From Mytilinidion resinicola (taxonomy: Eukaryota > Ascomycota > Dothideomycetes > Mytilinidiales > Mytilinidiaceae), in contig NW_022985442.1 in assembly GCF_010093595.1 (NCBI RefSeq), positions 1,446,021 to 1,510,020 on the forward strand: 64,000 nt of DNA, given 5' to 3'. Shown piece after piece: positions 43,371-55,132 of the stretch. Numbering within the stretch: the stretch's first letter is position 1; every line of letters begins with the position of its first letter. A program made the translations under genes and the position numbers. Under the pieces are notes generated by a model. That model made no database searches. It saw nothing but the letters and a program-made list of their open reading frames with translations, and was not told where the DNA came from.

Positions 43371-46244
43371 ATGGCTTTGACGACACCGATGCCTTCAGCG
43401 GAGCTGAGGCTTGCCACAAAGCTCAAGATTGATGAGTTCGAGCGTCTTCGCGAGGATGCTCGCATACGTCACATGGATATCTTGATCGCCGTCGAAGAGG
43501 AAGGCGGCGACAAGCGCGAGCGTGTCGCGTCCCTTCTTGCGAAGGTCAAGAAGCTCGATCCGGAATACGAAGAAGACTACGAACTAGGGAATATGGAGCA
43601 GTACCTCAAGCAGGCAGAATACGACAGCTCCATCTCCAGCACCAAGCTCGAAAAGTTCGAGACCACCTTGATTGACAAATTCCGACACCACAAACGAAGG
43701 ATGGAGCTTGGCAGCCTGCACGCCAAGCTATTGACTGAATACATCGAGAAGTCTGACCCTAAGGAATCGCTCGCGGCCAAATTTGACCGCACCTGTATGG
43801 AAGATGAATTCGAGTTGGTCGAGGAGGATGCGATTGAAGAGCTCCGAGATGGCTTCGACTCCATCACCTTCACGCCACTCGAGACGAACGAGGAAGAGAT
43901 TCACACGTATCTTTCCAAGTTCTTCGTCGGAAATGCGGGGAGTAACGATTTGGAGGATCTGCGCCGGAGTGTCAAGAACTTTGGAGAAGATATCCTTGAG
44001 GAGAAGAAGAAGTTCACCGAGGATAATGTCACCTGGACAATCAAAGACCTCCTCAGGAAGCCCCTCGTCAGTACTGAGACAAAGCAGACGCTGAACTCCT
44101 ATCTCCAGTCGCCTATTGTGCTTAAGGAGCTTATCAGCACTCTCAACCTACGATTTTCCAACGTAACAAATTGGAAGTGGCGCGATGCAGAGAAGGGCCT
44201 CCGCGTCGAGGCTCGCCAAAACCTGGATAAGTCCTACTGTATGACAGCAGAAGAAGGACTCCTAGACCTCATCTTTTTGAATGTGGTGGCGACTCGATGG
44301 TCGGTCTGCATTAAAGATAGCCTCCGGGATCTTGTCAACAGTTTCCCCTTGGGCACCACCACCTGGAAACGACCTGAGAACCCAACGTCTGAAGAAATGG
44401 ACAAGCGCGACTACTACCTATCAGGCCCCAGAAAGAAGCCGCAGGTTAAATCAAACATCTGTGACATTTGTCATGGTCCCCCACCTCATATGCATCGGGG
44501 ACCTCCTCCGCCACCAGCTTTCAGCCGCCCTCCACCACCACCACCTCCTCCAGGATGGGCGCCCCCTCCGCCGATGCCACGCGCTATGCCACCTCCACCC
44601 CCTCCGATGCCCAGGAACAACGAGGTTATCATCCTCAGGACTGAGAGGCTAGACGAGGAGCGACATCACGAGTACATGCGTGACCTTTTCTTGTCTCAGC
44701 TGCCTGGCCGGTTCCGAAGTCGATACGGCGTTCGTCGTTATAACGACAAATCCCTTCCAGAGGTAGTCAATCCTAGTACTACCCAGGAGACTGTCATGAA
44801 GAAGCTGGCCACCGAGATGCTCCTCCGTGAGGCACTGGACGGTGAAGTTGACGTCATCCAGCACGACTTCAAATCCTTCGCTTCTGGGCTTCCACACAGC
44901 ACCATTCTCGCCGTTCTCAAGTTCATTGGAGTCAGCGAGACATGGCTGACATTCTTCCAACGCTTCCTAGAGGCGCCTTTGAACATGGGCCCCATCATCA
45001 GAGGTACCGCGGACCAAGTCCGAATTCGCAAGCGAGGTATTCCAGTCGGTCATGCTTTCGAGAAGTTCTTTGGCGAAGCTGTCTTATTCTTCCTGGACCT
45101 GGCCGTCAATCAGGTTGTCGGTGTCCAGCACTTCCGCACACGCGATGAAGGATGGATATGTGGCACACACGAAAAGTGCTACACTGCTGAACAGACCGTG
45201 AAGGAGTTCTCAGTGCTCATGGGCCTCAACTTGCAGTCCAGCTCCGACAGCTCCAATAATGCCTCCCTCAATACCGGCAAGATATCCGTAGGCTACCTCA
45301 CCCTCTGCCCTGACACCGGCAATTGGAAGATCGACGAAAGCCGACTCGACGCCTACATCCGCCTCGTTCGCTCCGACCTCGCGTCCTGCACCAGCGTCCT
45401 CTCCTGGATCGACACCTACAACCGCCTCGTCTACTACAACATCGACGCCCTCTTCGGGCCGCCCGCACACTGCTTCGGCAAAGAACACCTCGACGACCTC
45501 CTGTGCGCTACCCAGAAGATCCACGCCGCGCTCTTCACCGGCAAAAACGGCACCGCCAGCAACCCAACTGACCACGTCAAGCAGATGCTCGCCAAGATCC
45601 CAGACTGCCCCGAGATCACCGACGCCTTCATCTACCTCCCGCAGAGCTTCGGCGGCCTCGGCCTGCAGAACCCGTACACCGTGCTCTCCCTCGCGTCCGA
45701 GGCCAAGAAAGACCCCGCCGAGGTGATGCGGGAGTACCTCAAGGAAGACCGCAAGACCTACGAGAAGGCTAAGGAGCGGTTCGAGGCGCTCGACGACGTG
45801 GCGCGCAAGAACAGGGCCGAGGCTATCTGGCCCAACAGGGCGAAGCTCACGACCGCGTTCCCGGATGGCGATACCACGAGCTTTATGCTGTACCCCGAGT
45901 GGACGAAGTACCGCGAGACGAACCCGATGCCGGGCTCGGGCGGCAACTTGTTCGAGGCGTATTCGGAGCTGCAGCGTGTGCCGGAGGCGGATATCGAGGC
46001 TACCAATCAGGTCAGCGAGGAGGTTCGGCGCATTAAGCGGGCTCAAGGGACTGGCGGGAGCTTCTGGAGCTTGGATGCTGGGGAGAGGTGGGCTGTGCAG
46101 CTTTATGCGGATGAGTGCTTTGAGCGCTATGGGGGGTTGTCTCTTGTGGAGAAGGATTGGCTGCCGTTGCAGGCGCTGAGGATGATGCGAGGGGATGATG
46201 TTGACGATGATACGAATTCGGTCCTGTCGTCGCTTGTTGATTGA
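43371..46244 (+). CDS. rvt: Cellular reverse transcriptase-like protein of the rvt family, intact single exon
   Basis: 957 residues without introns; the start is the first ATG in frame (43371). An N-terminal helical, charged, coiled-coil-like half (about residues 10-260) is followed by a poly-proline loop (about 375-420) and then RT palm motifs. Motif A is VIQHDFKSF (Asp499) followed by LPHSTILAVLKFIGV; motif B-like is RKRGIPVGHAFEKFFGE; motif C, expected to read x-D-D, reads RDEGW (Asp592, Glu593). A long conserved C-terminal region follows. This layout matches rvt genes, a class of single-copy host RT genes described by Gladyshev and Arkhipova in fungi and other eukaryotes, not a retrotransposon: there is no endonuclease, RNase H, gag or LTR. 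Polymerase activity with the altered Asp pair is uncertain. Confidence 0.75.
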   Translation: MALTTPMPSAELRLATKLKIDEFERLREDARIRHMDILIAVEEEGGDKRERVASLLAKVKKLDPEYEEDYELGNMEQYLKQAEYDSSISSTKLEKFETTLIDKFRHHKRRMELGSLHAKLLTEYIEKSDPKESLAAKFDRTCMEDEFELVEEDAIEELRDGFDSITFTPLETNEEEIHTYLSKFFVGNAGSNDLEDLRRSVKNFGEDILEEKKKFTEDNVTWTIKDLLRKPLVSTETKQTLNSYLQSPIVLKELISTLNLRFSNVTNWKWRDAEKGLRVEARQNLDKSYCMTAEEGLLDLIFLNVVATRWSVCIKDSLRDLVNSFPLGTTTWKRPENPTSEEMDKRDYYLSGPRKKPQVKSNICDICHGPPPHMHRGPPPPPAFSRPPPPPPPPGWAPPPPMPRAMPPPPPPMPRNNEVIILRTERLDEERHHEYMRDLFLSQLPGRFRSRYGVRRYNDKSLPEVVNPSTTQETVMKKLATEMLLREALDGEVDVIQHDFKSFASGLPHSTILAVLKFIGVSETWLTFFQRFLEAPLNMGPIIRGTADQVRIRKRGIPVGHAFEKFFGEAVLFFLDLAVNQVVGVQHFRTRDEGWICGTHEKCYTAEQTVKEFSVLMGLNLQSSSDSSNNASLNTGKISVGYLTLCPDTGNWKIDESRLDAYIRLVRSDLASCTSVLSWIDTYNRLVYYNIDALFGPPAHCFGKEHLDDLLCATQKIHAALFTGKNGTASNPTDHVKQMLAKIPDCPEITDAFIYLPQSFGGLGLQNPYTVLSLASEAKKDPAEVMREYLKEDRKTYEKAKERFEALDDVARKNRAEAIWPNRAKLTTAFPDGDTTSFMLYPEWTKYRETNPMPGSGGNLFEAYSELQRVPEADIEATNQVSEEVRRIKRAQGTGGSFWSLDAGERWAVQLYADECFERYGGLSLVEKDWLPLQALRMMRGDDVDDDTNSVLSSLVD

Positions 46245-47027
46245 AGGTGTTGAGGGCGATTTAGTGGGGAGGAAATGGGAATGGGCTTGATGATTTCAAC
46301 GCGATTACAATTTCGACTTTTTTTTGAGGTATCTCTTAGGTTTCAGGATGTCTTCTTCAACATACGTTATTCAACGATTACGACGGGTAGTATAAATTGG
46401 TAGAATGAACAAGGAATGCAGCGTGTTGATCAAAGTTGCGGCGAGAAAATGCATAATACCTGAAAACATACACGATGAGATCTCACGGGCCGTCTCAGGG
46501 CAGTATACTCTCGCCGTACACTTTTTTGCCCAGCTGGCTGCACCTCTCCGAAGGGCAATTTTGTCATACTGGCAGGCTCAGCGGTCTATTCTGATACCGT
46601 CTGAGGCGGCCCAGAGAGCTATTAGGCTTGCCCAAACTATCACTTTACCAAATCTTATGATATACCGGAGGACCTCAAACGGTGCTAGGTAAGTGCATAC
46701 ACGCCTAGATTCAATGGAACCTGACCTTCTATTCGCACGTGAGCTGCATGTACGGATGTGTATACAGAGATCTACGCCTAGATTCTAACTTCTACGCAGA
46801 CGGAGCCGAAAAAGTGTACGCCGAGAGTGTACTGCCTGGAGACTGCCCGTGAGATCTTATAAAGGAAATGCCAGCGATAGTAGTAGAACCGGTTGACACG
46901 CCAAAAGAGAGAAGAATAAGTAATACAAGAACGAAAAAGATCATCGAATGAGCGTAAAGGAGACCTAATGAAAAAACAAAGGAAACATAACTCCTTCTCC
47001 TCTCATTACTCGCAAGCTATTAGGGGT
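46245..47027. other. Convergent intergenic region
   Basis: The 3' flanks of the rvt and NACHT-TPR genes meet here. The frame at 46405-46692 has no known motif and is not called. Confidence 0.5.
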
Positions 47028-50000
47028 CTAGTATACCCGCTGTCCCGTCCCGTTCCCATTACCATTCAACGTGCCATTCCCATTGACATGCGAGTCTCTC
47101 ACCGCCCAGTTGCTGCTCGTGCGCCTGAGAAGATATTGCTGCTTCCGCACCGGCTTCTCGAGCTTCACATCCTCAACCTTGAATTCGAACCCAGTCGGCC
47201 GCGTCCACATGCCCATCTGGTCGGTAACTTTCGGCTGCCACTTGTCGATCGCTTTCGGCGCCGTATCCACCCACGTCTTCTCCTTCCGGAACTTCTGGTC
47301 CAATTGTGCGAACGTGTCTTGATAAGACGAGACGCCCTTGTCCCACTTCCCCTCGCGTTGGAAGGAGCGCTTAAGCAGTTCCGCGTGTCTGACAGCTGTG
47401 CTAGCACTGTCCGGGACAGAGAGGCCTTCGTTATCACCGTATGCAATCTGGCCCAGGACGTCGTCGTGGAGGGCCATTGCTTTTTTGTATTGGTTGGTCG
47501 CGGTGTAGAGCTCGGAGAGGAGGAGGGTGAATTGAAGAGTGGTAGGGTCGAGGCTGCCCCATACGCGGGCCAAGTTGTACCGGATGTCTTTGCACAGGTG
47601 AATAGCTTCGGCGTTGTGGTTGCGGCAGAAGCGAGTTTCGACAAGGCGGCGGCCAATCCAAATGACAAGGTTTGTGGACCAGGTCTTTTGGACGATGCGG
47701 GAGGACCAGAGGCCGTTGAGGATGCGCTAGGAGGAAGTTAGAATACATGGGCTTGAAGTAATTGAGGGGGGATAGGTAATACCTCAAGGTCCTCAAAGTT
47801 CTGCTGTTCTCCCAGAAGACCCACAAGATCGTTCAGGAGATCGATCGGGAGATCAGTGAACGTCAAGTTGACGGTTTCTGAGCCTTGAAGTGCCTCTGCA
47901 AGCAAAATCCTTGAGAGATCCAGCATCGTGCGATTCAATTTGGCATCTGCGCAACGCAGAGTGCCGCGACCAGTGAGGCAGAGCGCCAACCTAAAGCCAA
48001 CACGGATGCTTTGCTCGGTATGGAAACCGCCTTGAAGATGGATAAATCTATCAATAAGCGCAGCAAGGTCATAAGCCTCTTGAAACCGCGAATGCTTGGT
48101 ATGTTCCAAAACCATCTCAGTAGCTCGCTCGATGACGGTTAGCTCGTAGTGGCTATGCATTACCTCTTCCATGCAAATATGGAAGAACTTCGTGATGATG
48201 GTCTTCTTGATCGTGTGAGAAACGGTCAAATGCTTAACAAAAACTTCTAGAAGCTCTTCTTCAATGATCTTAACGTCGGCCTCGCGTTTTGATTCCTTCA
48301 GATAGAAGTAAAGGCGGCACCCAGACTCCATGATCGAGAAGAACTCCTTTTGAGTTCGAGTGGCTCTGTAGTAGGACTCGTACAGGAGGATCTCGGTTCT
48401 TAGCTCTGCGATGATGGAAGAGAAAGAGCTTGACTGGGTAATGATCTCGGCGAAGGCAGCCAGGAAAGCATACGAATTTCTTTCAACGCTGACCGTCAGG
48501 GCACTCTTGACCTGCTCGATTATGGTCGTTCGCATTTCCTGGATGACCTTGATTGCATGTTCCTTGTAGCCACACTCGATATAGACCTTCGCGATGGTCT
48601 TCGCGGACTCAATCGACCTTTCGGCATGCGACTCATGCTGGAAGATCTCGGTAACGCTCGTGCGAAGAAGAGAAGTCGCCAATATAGTAGACTCGGTGGT
48701 ACTTTGCTTCTTGTAAGACATGACAACTTGTCGCATTGCGGTCAGCGTTTCGGTGGACGAGTATCCATACTGAGTCTTGCATGTCTCAAATTGCTCGCGA
48801 TACAGGGAGACGGCCTTCGATACCGTGGTCGTTTTCGTCGAGTAGAGCGAAGCAAGTCGCTGCTTCACGATCTGCAGGATTGATTGCGTGGACTTGCTGA
48901 CCGTGGTAGTCGAAGTTGTTGAAGCCGTGGAGCTCGTAGAGCTTATAGAAGTGCTGGAAAATGTTGATTTGGTTATCTTTTCGCCGTGCTTTATCACCTC
49001 TTCGTAAAGAGACATCGACTCTTCATGGTACTCCTCTCTTCGCTCGCAGATCTCAGCGAGATGAATTGTCGACTTGACCGTCAATTCGCTATAGCTTCCG
49101 TAGAAGCTAATACAAGTCTTCCGGTACTGTATAGCTAGCTCGCGAATGACGGTGTATTCTGTCTTGGTCCGGTGTTCCAAAATGTGCATGTACTTGGAGT
49201 AAATCTTCTCGACGAAGTCAGCGCCAAGGTGATACGTAACGCCATGCTTCAAGAAGGTTGCCCACAAGCAAGCGTATACGGGTTGCGCAGATCCCCACTG
49301 CTGAGACTCTTCGTAGATTTCGCAAAGGAGTAGAGCAGCTTTGACTCCGTCGGCATGCAAACACCCGTGCTCGATCGAGGACGCTGAGTAGATTTGGAAG
49401 TAGGCGACCTCGATCTCCTTGCGGCGGCACATACGTTTAGCGATAGCTCCGTAGGCGTAGAGGATCTCAATGGTTGAAGCGTGTGATTTGCCTACTGATC
49501 CTTGCAAGTAGACATAAAGACGGTCGTATATTGCGAGGACCTTTTGATAGCGGTAGGTCTTCTCAAAGAACTTGATGATGGTTTTGACATTTCTGATCAG
49601 GATGTCGTGATGGCATTTGCGGCTGCAAATGAGACTTTCGAAGACGTTCCAGTAGATGATCTCCGCGGCCTCAACGTGCAACATCTTGAATCGACATTCT
49701 GCTAAACTCATGGCGACGTCGATAATTTCGGATGATTCAGTGATCTCGATAGTCTTTGATTCACTACTTTCGACGGAAGACCAAGCATGGCTGATGGTTT
49801 TGACGAATATCGCACAAGCTTCGGAATAGCGCTCTTCCTTTAGATAACTTGACGAGAGGGCCACGCAGGTTTTGAGCGTCGATGAAGAGATGGAAGTTGA
49901 CGAAGATGACATGGAAGACTCGAAAACTTCTAGAAGAGTATGCTCTTCTTCGATAGAAAGCGTGGACGTCGTACTCTCTGAAATTGTCGTCGTGGTCGAG

Positions 50001-53000
50001 CTGCTCGAGCTACTGGAACTCGTGGAAGTGGAACTTGTAGATGACGAGATTGTTTCTGTCACTGTTTCCGCGAGTGATGTTGCCACTGATACGGCCTCGG
50101 TGCAGGTTTGTTGCTCGGTTCTCTTGTAGTAGCTCCAGAGGGAACTGAAAATCGAACGAGCCATGGAGAACACTTTCAAAACTTTGAACTCTTCAGCGAT
50201 AATGCGGATGCGCTTGATGATGGTTGTTTCGGATCGGACTTCCTCGCTGTAAGACTCAACCTCCGTCCACGCGCCACGAAGGATGACCTCTGATTCCTCT
50301 TTCCGTGAGTGTCGGCATAGGAATCTCGAATACTCCAAGGATATGTCGATTTTCGTCTCGCGCGAAGTGACCGATGTAGAAGTCTCGGTGGTGATGCTCC
50401 TCCAGAAAGTGACGAGAATTTCTTCGGCTTTGCTGACCTCTTTTCGCTCCTCGTACATGCGAATGAGTTTCAGCGTACATTCGATGCGGCGCGAATCCGT
50501 AATAGTCAGCGTTCGGGAAACATATTCGTAATACTGAACTGTGAGTTCGAGGATCACTTCAAACTTCTTGAGGACCCTCAACTGCGAAATGAGGATATCG
50601 AAAATCTCCGTAGTCTCGGCGTGGAAATGGCCGTAGATCTCAATACGGATTTCATATAGCTCCCGATACAAGACAACTGCTCTATCAATCTCCTTGATGG
50701 AAACATAGAACTCCGCTAGCATTGTCGTGTACTTGATGGTGAGTTCGTGGGAAGCGCCATAGGTGTGTTTGTATGTTTCCACAAGATACAAAAGGATCTC
50801 CTCCTTCCTGATGCAGATCTCGGACCGTGTTGTGATCTTGATCGAGAGGGTACACTGGACAAAGGCCTCCGCACAAGCTCGAATGACAATAGAGCCATGA
50901 CAGATCGCGCGGCTTATCTTCCAAGCTTCGTAAGAGTATTCGCTGATTTGTGACTTTTCTAGACCTTGGCAAATGCGGACTTGGAGAATCAAGCTTTGCA
51001 GAACGACAGCAGACCTTTCGCCAAAGACTGTTCTTCGTAGATGGTAGGATAAAGACTGGTACTTCTCTGATTCACAAGCGATGTGTTGGCGATAGACACA
51101 GGTGCCCTCGACAAGAGCGAAGTATGTGGACCCGGAAAGGCATGCTTTGAATGAAGAAGAGAGCTTATGTTTTCCATTCGATTCATACAGCGACGAAGAA
51201 CGGAAATGGCTGGTCCAGTATCTTGCTGAGTACTCAAGAAGCGGATACTTGAAGAATATCTCGACGATCTCGCTGGTCGTCATCCGTCCGAACCGTGGCT
51301 CCACGTCGTCGTGCAAGTGAATCTTGGCGTAAGCTAGGGAGCGAATGGTGAGATCATGATGTGCCTCCTTGAGGTCAATTTTGTTCGATATTGATGCGGA
51401 AGTGAGAACGTGCTCCCGAATACTTGGGTGACGGAGCAATACCAAACCATCCCGGATTGTGACAAGAGGCCCACACGCGTGGCGAATGTCCTGCGCAATT
51501 TCGGTGAATCGTGGCGAATGGGAGCATTGATCCAAATCAATTTCCAGAAGTGCCTGAACCTCTTCAGTTGTCAATGGGCGTTCACTCGCCAATATCCAGG
51601 ACAGAATCTGTTTCGTTTCAGGGTTTGCGGCATCCAAACGAGCAATCTGGCGATCCAACGCTTCATCGACAGTTTTAGGTGCGCGCTCCAAGAGACTGAG
51701 GATTGAAGATATAGTCTTTTCATGCTTGATAGATTGAAAAACTAGGCTTGCCCAAAGAAAGGAGCCGTTAGAGCCCTCCGATAGTTTCTGGATGATTGGA
51801 CGTCGGTCTTTCTCTTTCATAGAGCGGAACTGGGGCCTTGAAGTGATACACTGCTCAATAAAGAGACGAATATCATCAGCTATATGCTGCTCTTCGATCG
51901 AGATATGTTGGGTAAGCTGAGACGCCGCCTTGCTTAATGGTCTGCTGAGGATGATAGATTTGACCCGAGTTCGATCCTTCGCGGAGGTGATTCGGTGTAT
52001 TCTCTCTAAAATAGCAGGGTTTCCGATCCTGGCTCCCGAGATCTGGTCGAGGCCGTCGATGAGAATAATGATCTTGTCATTGTCCAAGGCAAGGTCGAGT
52101 GCCGACCAGAGTGTCTCCTCGATAGTAGACGCAGGTGTGCCTCTTTTCGCATGGTCGAGCGCGTCGCGGACCTTGAAGATGAATTCCTGATCTCCGATCT
52201 TCCTATCGAGCATTTGGAGAACTAGTGATTTGACGAGGCTCAAAGGACTCGTGATATGGTTTGCGCTTGAATCTGTGGTAGTGTTAGTAGAAGTCCCACT
52301 AATGCAAATACTAAGCCATCACTCACCAACGAAATACGATATGACATCGTAGGGATCATTATCCAAAGAACCCTGCAGACTGTCAGAGATCCAATGAGAC
52401 AACACCGTTTTGCCGCTGCAAGGAGCTCCAGTGACTAGGAGCACCTTGTTTTTGTTCCGCGTGAAACTTCTGAGGTGCCCGCCGAACCACTCGCAAGTGA
52501 ATTCCGCTCGTTCAACGCCAGAAGACGTCTGGTTGGACAACATCATTTGCACCACTCGATCTTGTGGCTTCAGGAACTCTCGCAGTGTTTCTATGCTTAG
52601 GTTCGAATGTCTGAAGCGCGAACCTGCGATTTCATCTTTCCACATCGAGTCGGAGATGAGGTGGAGGTGATGGTAAAATGCAGAGATGCTCTCTCCAAAC
52701 TGCTCATCGAATCCTGCACCGTCCAAGCGGCTGCCTATTTAATTATTAGTCAAATGGACTGCTGGGACATAAGCGCGAAACAAAACATACTTGAGCCTTT
52801 GCTTCGGTAATGGGCGTTGACAGCGCACGTCAACTGCATGAACTCAGAATAAGCATGAGCAAGCTCGCGTCGACTTTCCGAAGTGGTCCCAAGAAGATGT
52901 CTTTGCCGTAGAAAAATAGACAAGGAAAGCGTCATCTTATGAAATACGCTGAATGCTTTGGTCAAAACGGCGATTTGACCAGGTCCCATCTGCACTCATT

Positions 53001-53498
53001 AGCTAACGTCAAGAGAAAGACTGCACTGCCACTTACCTGCAGTAGGGAAAGACAGCTACCCCATATCAAGCGTGTCGCATCTTCGCTTTGCATCATGAAA
53101 TCTTGAACGGCTTCATGGAACACCAAGACATGTCCCCCAATGCTTTCAGCCCATCGAAGCACGGCATCCCATTTGCTTCCGTCGTGGGGCATATGGCGAA
53201 GTCTCTCATTCTCCAATGCTTCCATGAAATCTTCTGCAGTTTGGCTGCTTTCGAACATAACATTTGAAGACCCGCCAAGCCGGGTTCGAAGCATAGTGGA
53301 CGTCTTGATCATGCTTTCTCTCAGAACACTGACTTTACCCATGCGAAAGGTAGGAGACCCAGTAGGCGAAACGCTCGATTGAGTACCATTGGATGAGATT
53401 CTTTTCAAGTCAGACCCATTGGTCTTCGGCTTTCCATTAGTTGTGGGAGTCTTTGGGGGAGCGTCTTCCGCAGCTGAGGCGTTGGTGGGTTTGGCCAT
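47028..53498 (-). CDS. Very large NACHT-TPR STAND (NLR-like) protein, 2085 residues, 5 exons
   Basis: Exons 53498-53037, 52989-52791, 52734-52327, 52272-47783 and 47726-47028. After a disordered Ser/Thr start, the N-terminal domain contains HVLVFHEAVQDFM and LIWGSCLSLLQ, a pattern of a fungal STAND-associated domain (DUF7708-like). The NTPase follows: Walker A TGAPCSGKT (about residue 323), Walker B IIILIDGLDQ, and a SIILSRPL sensor-like strand. A winged-helix-like stretch ends near SERPLTTEEVQALLEIDLD. More than 1200 residues of helical TPR-type repeats then run to the C-terminus, broken by a Ser/Thr-rich linker (about 50040-49900). Such proteins act as signal-transducing switches in fungal immunity-like responses. 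One 4.5-kb exon holds nearly all repeats. No HET effector is attached. Confidence 0.85.
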
Positions 53499-55132
53499 TG
53501 TATTACTGGAAGGCGTGTCAGATACTAAGGAAACTGAGAGAGGTCAGAAACAATGAAGATCGGGAAGATGAATAATAAGTAGAGTTCCCTACATCTGGGC
53601 GTTCGAAGACCAAGCATGCGGAGAGCTCAAAGGGAAGCAGCAAAGGAAGAGGTTGATAACGAGTGTAGGGTGTGCTACCACACGGCCCATGCAATGTACC
53701 GAATACATTTCCATGGTGGCTAGGCATCATACTTTATACTTTCCCATAATCTTGCCAGCGGGGAAACCGAAAATGAACAGCCATAAGCGCATGATTTCTG
53801 AGACGGTTCTAGACGACGCAGACTGCAGGGGGATGCAATACTGATGCCGCCATCAGGCGAAGGAGAGAAGCCACGTACCCAATCCGATATAGACTTTGCG
53901 CCTTAGAACCAAGAGGGTGTTAGAATCTCCAGATAGACCGGGGATGCCACAGCCACACGTTCGGTACTCCCGAGACGCCAGTTTGTGCATGGATCAACGA
54001 GGCAGCTACACCAGGAACAACGTGCGGAGACGGGCATGGGGGTAGATGATCAATATAACCGAGAGTACATGAGACCAGGGGATGTAAAGATCTCGACTCT
54101 GTCGGACTGGTCGAGCCCATTTGATAAACAATACCCTAAAGCAAACCCATGAACGCCATTTGGCAGAGGAAAACAATGAATTGGAGTGAACATGACGATG
54201 GAAAAGATCTACCCACGACTATGTGTCGTGAAGCGACAAGTGCATGGCCTCACGCTATGGCGTCGTTTGTTAAACCCGTGCCCTTTCTTCTCCCACGTAG
54301 TACCCTCAGGATTAGCTGATCCGAGACACAAAGGAGGTGTATCTACAGGCCCTTGATGAACGAAGTGGATATTTGGCAAAGCATGCTGCGTTCCTGCAGA
54401 TAGGTGTGGCTGCCTCGTGGGCATGCCGAAGCTGGCTTGCGCCAAAACATGCTATGATAGACGACGCCAAAGGCGGTCCGGCCCAGGTGTGGCTGTTACA
54501 TCTGCAAGGTACAGGGGCAAGAACGCGTCTGGGATTGAAGAAAGAGTCTGGATTGGAAGCCTGGGGCGGGAAGCCCAGCTTCAGGATGTTAGTGACGGGG
54601 AACGGCCGGTTGAGGCGTGACAGGTGTGATAGCCTCGTCTTTGGCTTGCATTCTGGACCATGTGGCTGGCTGCGTTGCTGAATCTGGCAGTGGGAGCCCT
54701 GATCCGTGGATGTTCAGCTGCCTCGAAGCGCCACCAAGCGTCTCGAGCGACGGGACGGGCCCGCGGGACGCGTTGGGCTTTAGGGGGTCTTGGAATTCCC
54801 GTGCGCTAAATATCGATAGGCAAAGCCTCAATAATGTGAGGCATTGGGGCTTGAATTATGTCGGGATCGAGAACCTAGAGACAAATTCGTGGTGGAACCT
54901 AGACACGAGTTCGAAATGTCCATGGTGTTTGTTGAAAAGGAGAGGCGACGGTAGTGGTAAGAACTCAGGCTAGACCGCATTCAGATAGCTACAAATATCT
55001 CCGCATCTAAAAGCCGAGGATGACGACCACCATCGTGAAGATCCCATCGCTGAAGAGTCAATTGCCAATGTAGACTCATTCGACGCGCTGTCTTGTTTGC
55101 GTGATGCGCTTCAGAACAATCACACAATCACC
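53499..55132. other. Long divergent intergenic region, no supported gene
   Basis: These 1.6 kb lie between the NACHT-TPR gene and the acyl-CoA dehydrogenase. Frames such as 54337-54681 and 54617-54973 lack motifs and splice partners. Confidence 0.45.

Noticed and set aside
45210..46046. 278-codon minus-strand frame opposite the rvt gene
   Set aside because: It has no known motif, its composition mirrors a GC-rich coding strand, and the plus-strand protein is clearly real.
46405..46692. 96-codon frame between the rvt and NACHT-TPR genes
   Set aside because: It uses an ATG in the 3' flank of the rvt gene, has no motif and offers no plausible promoter or splice partner.
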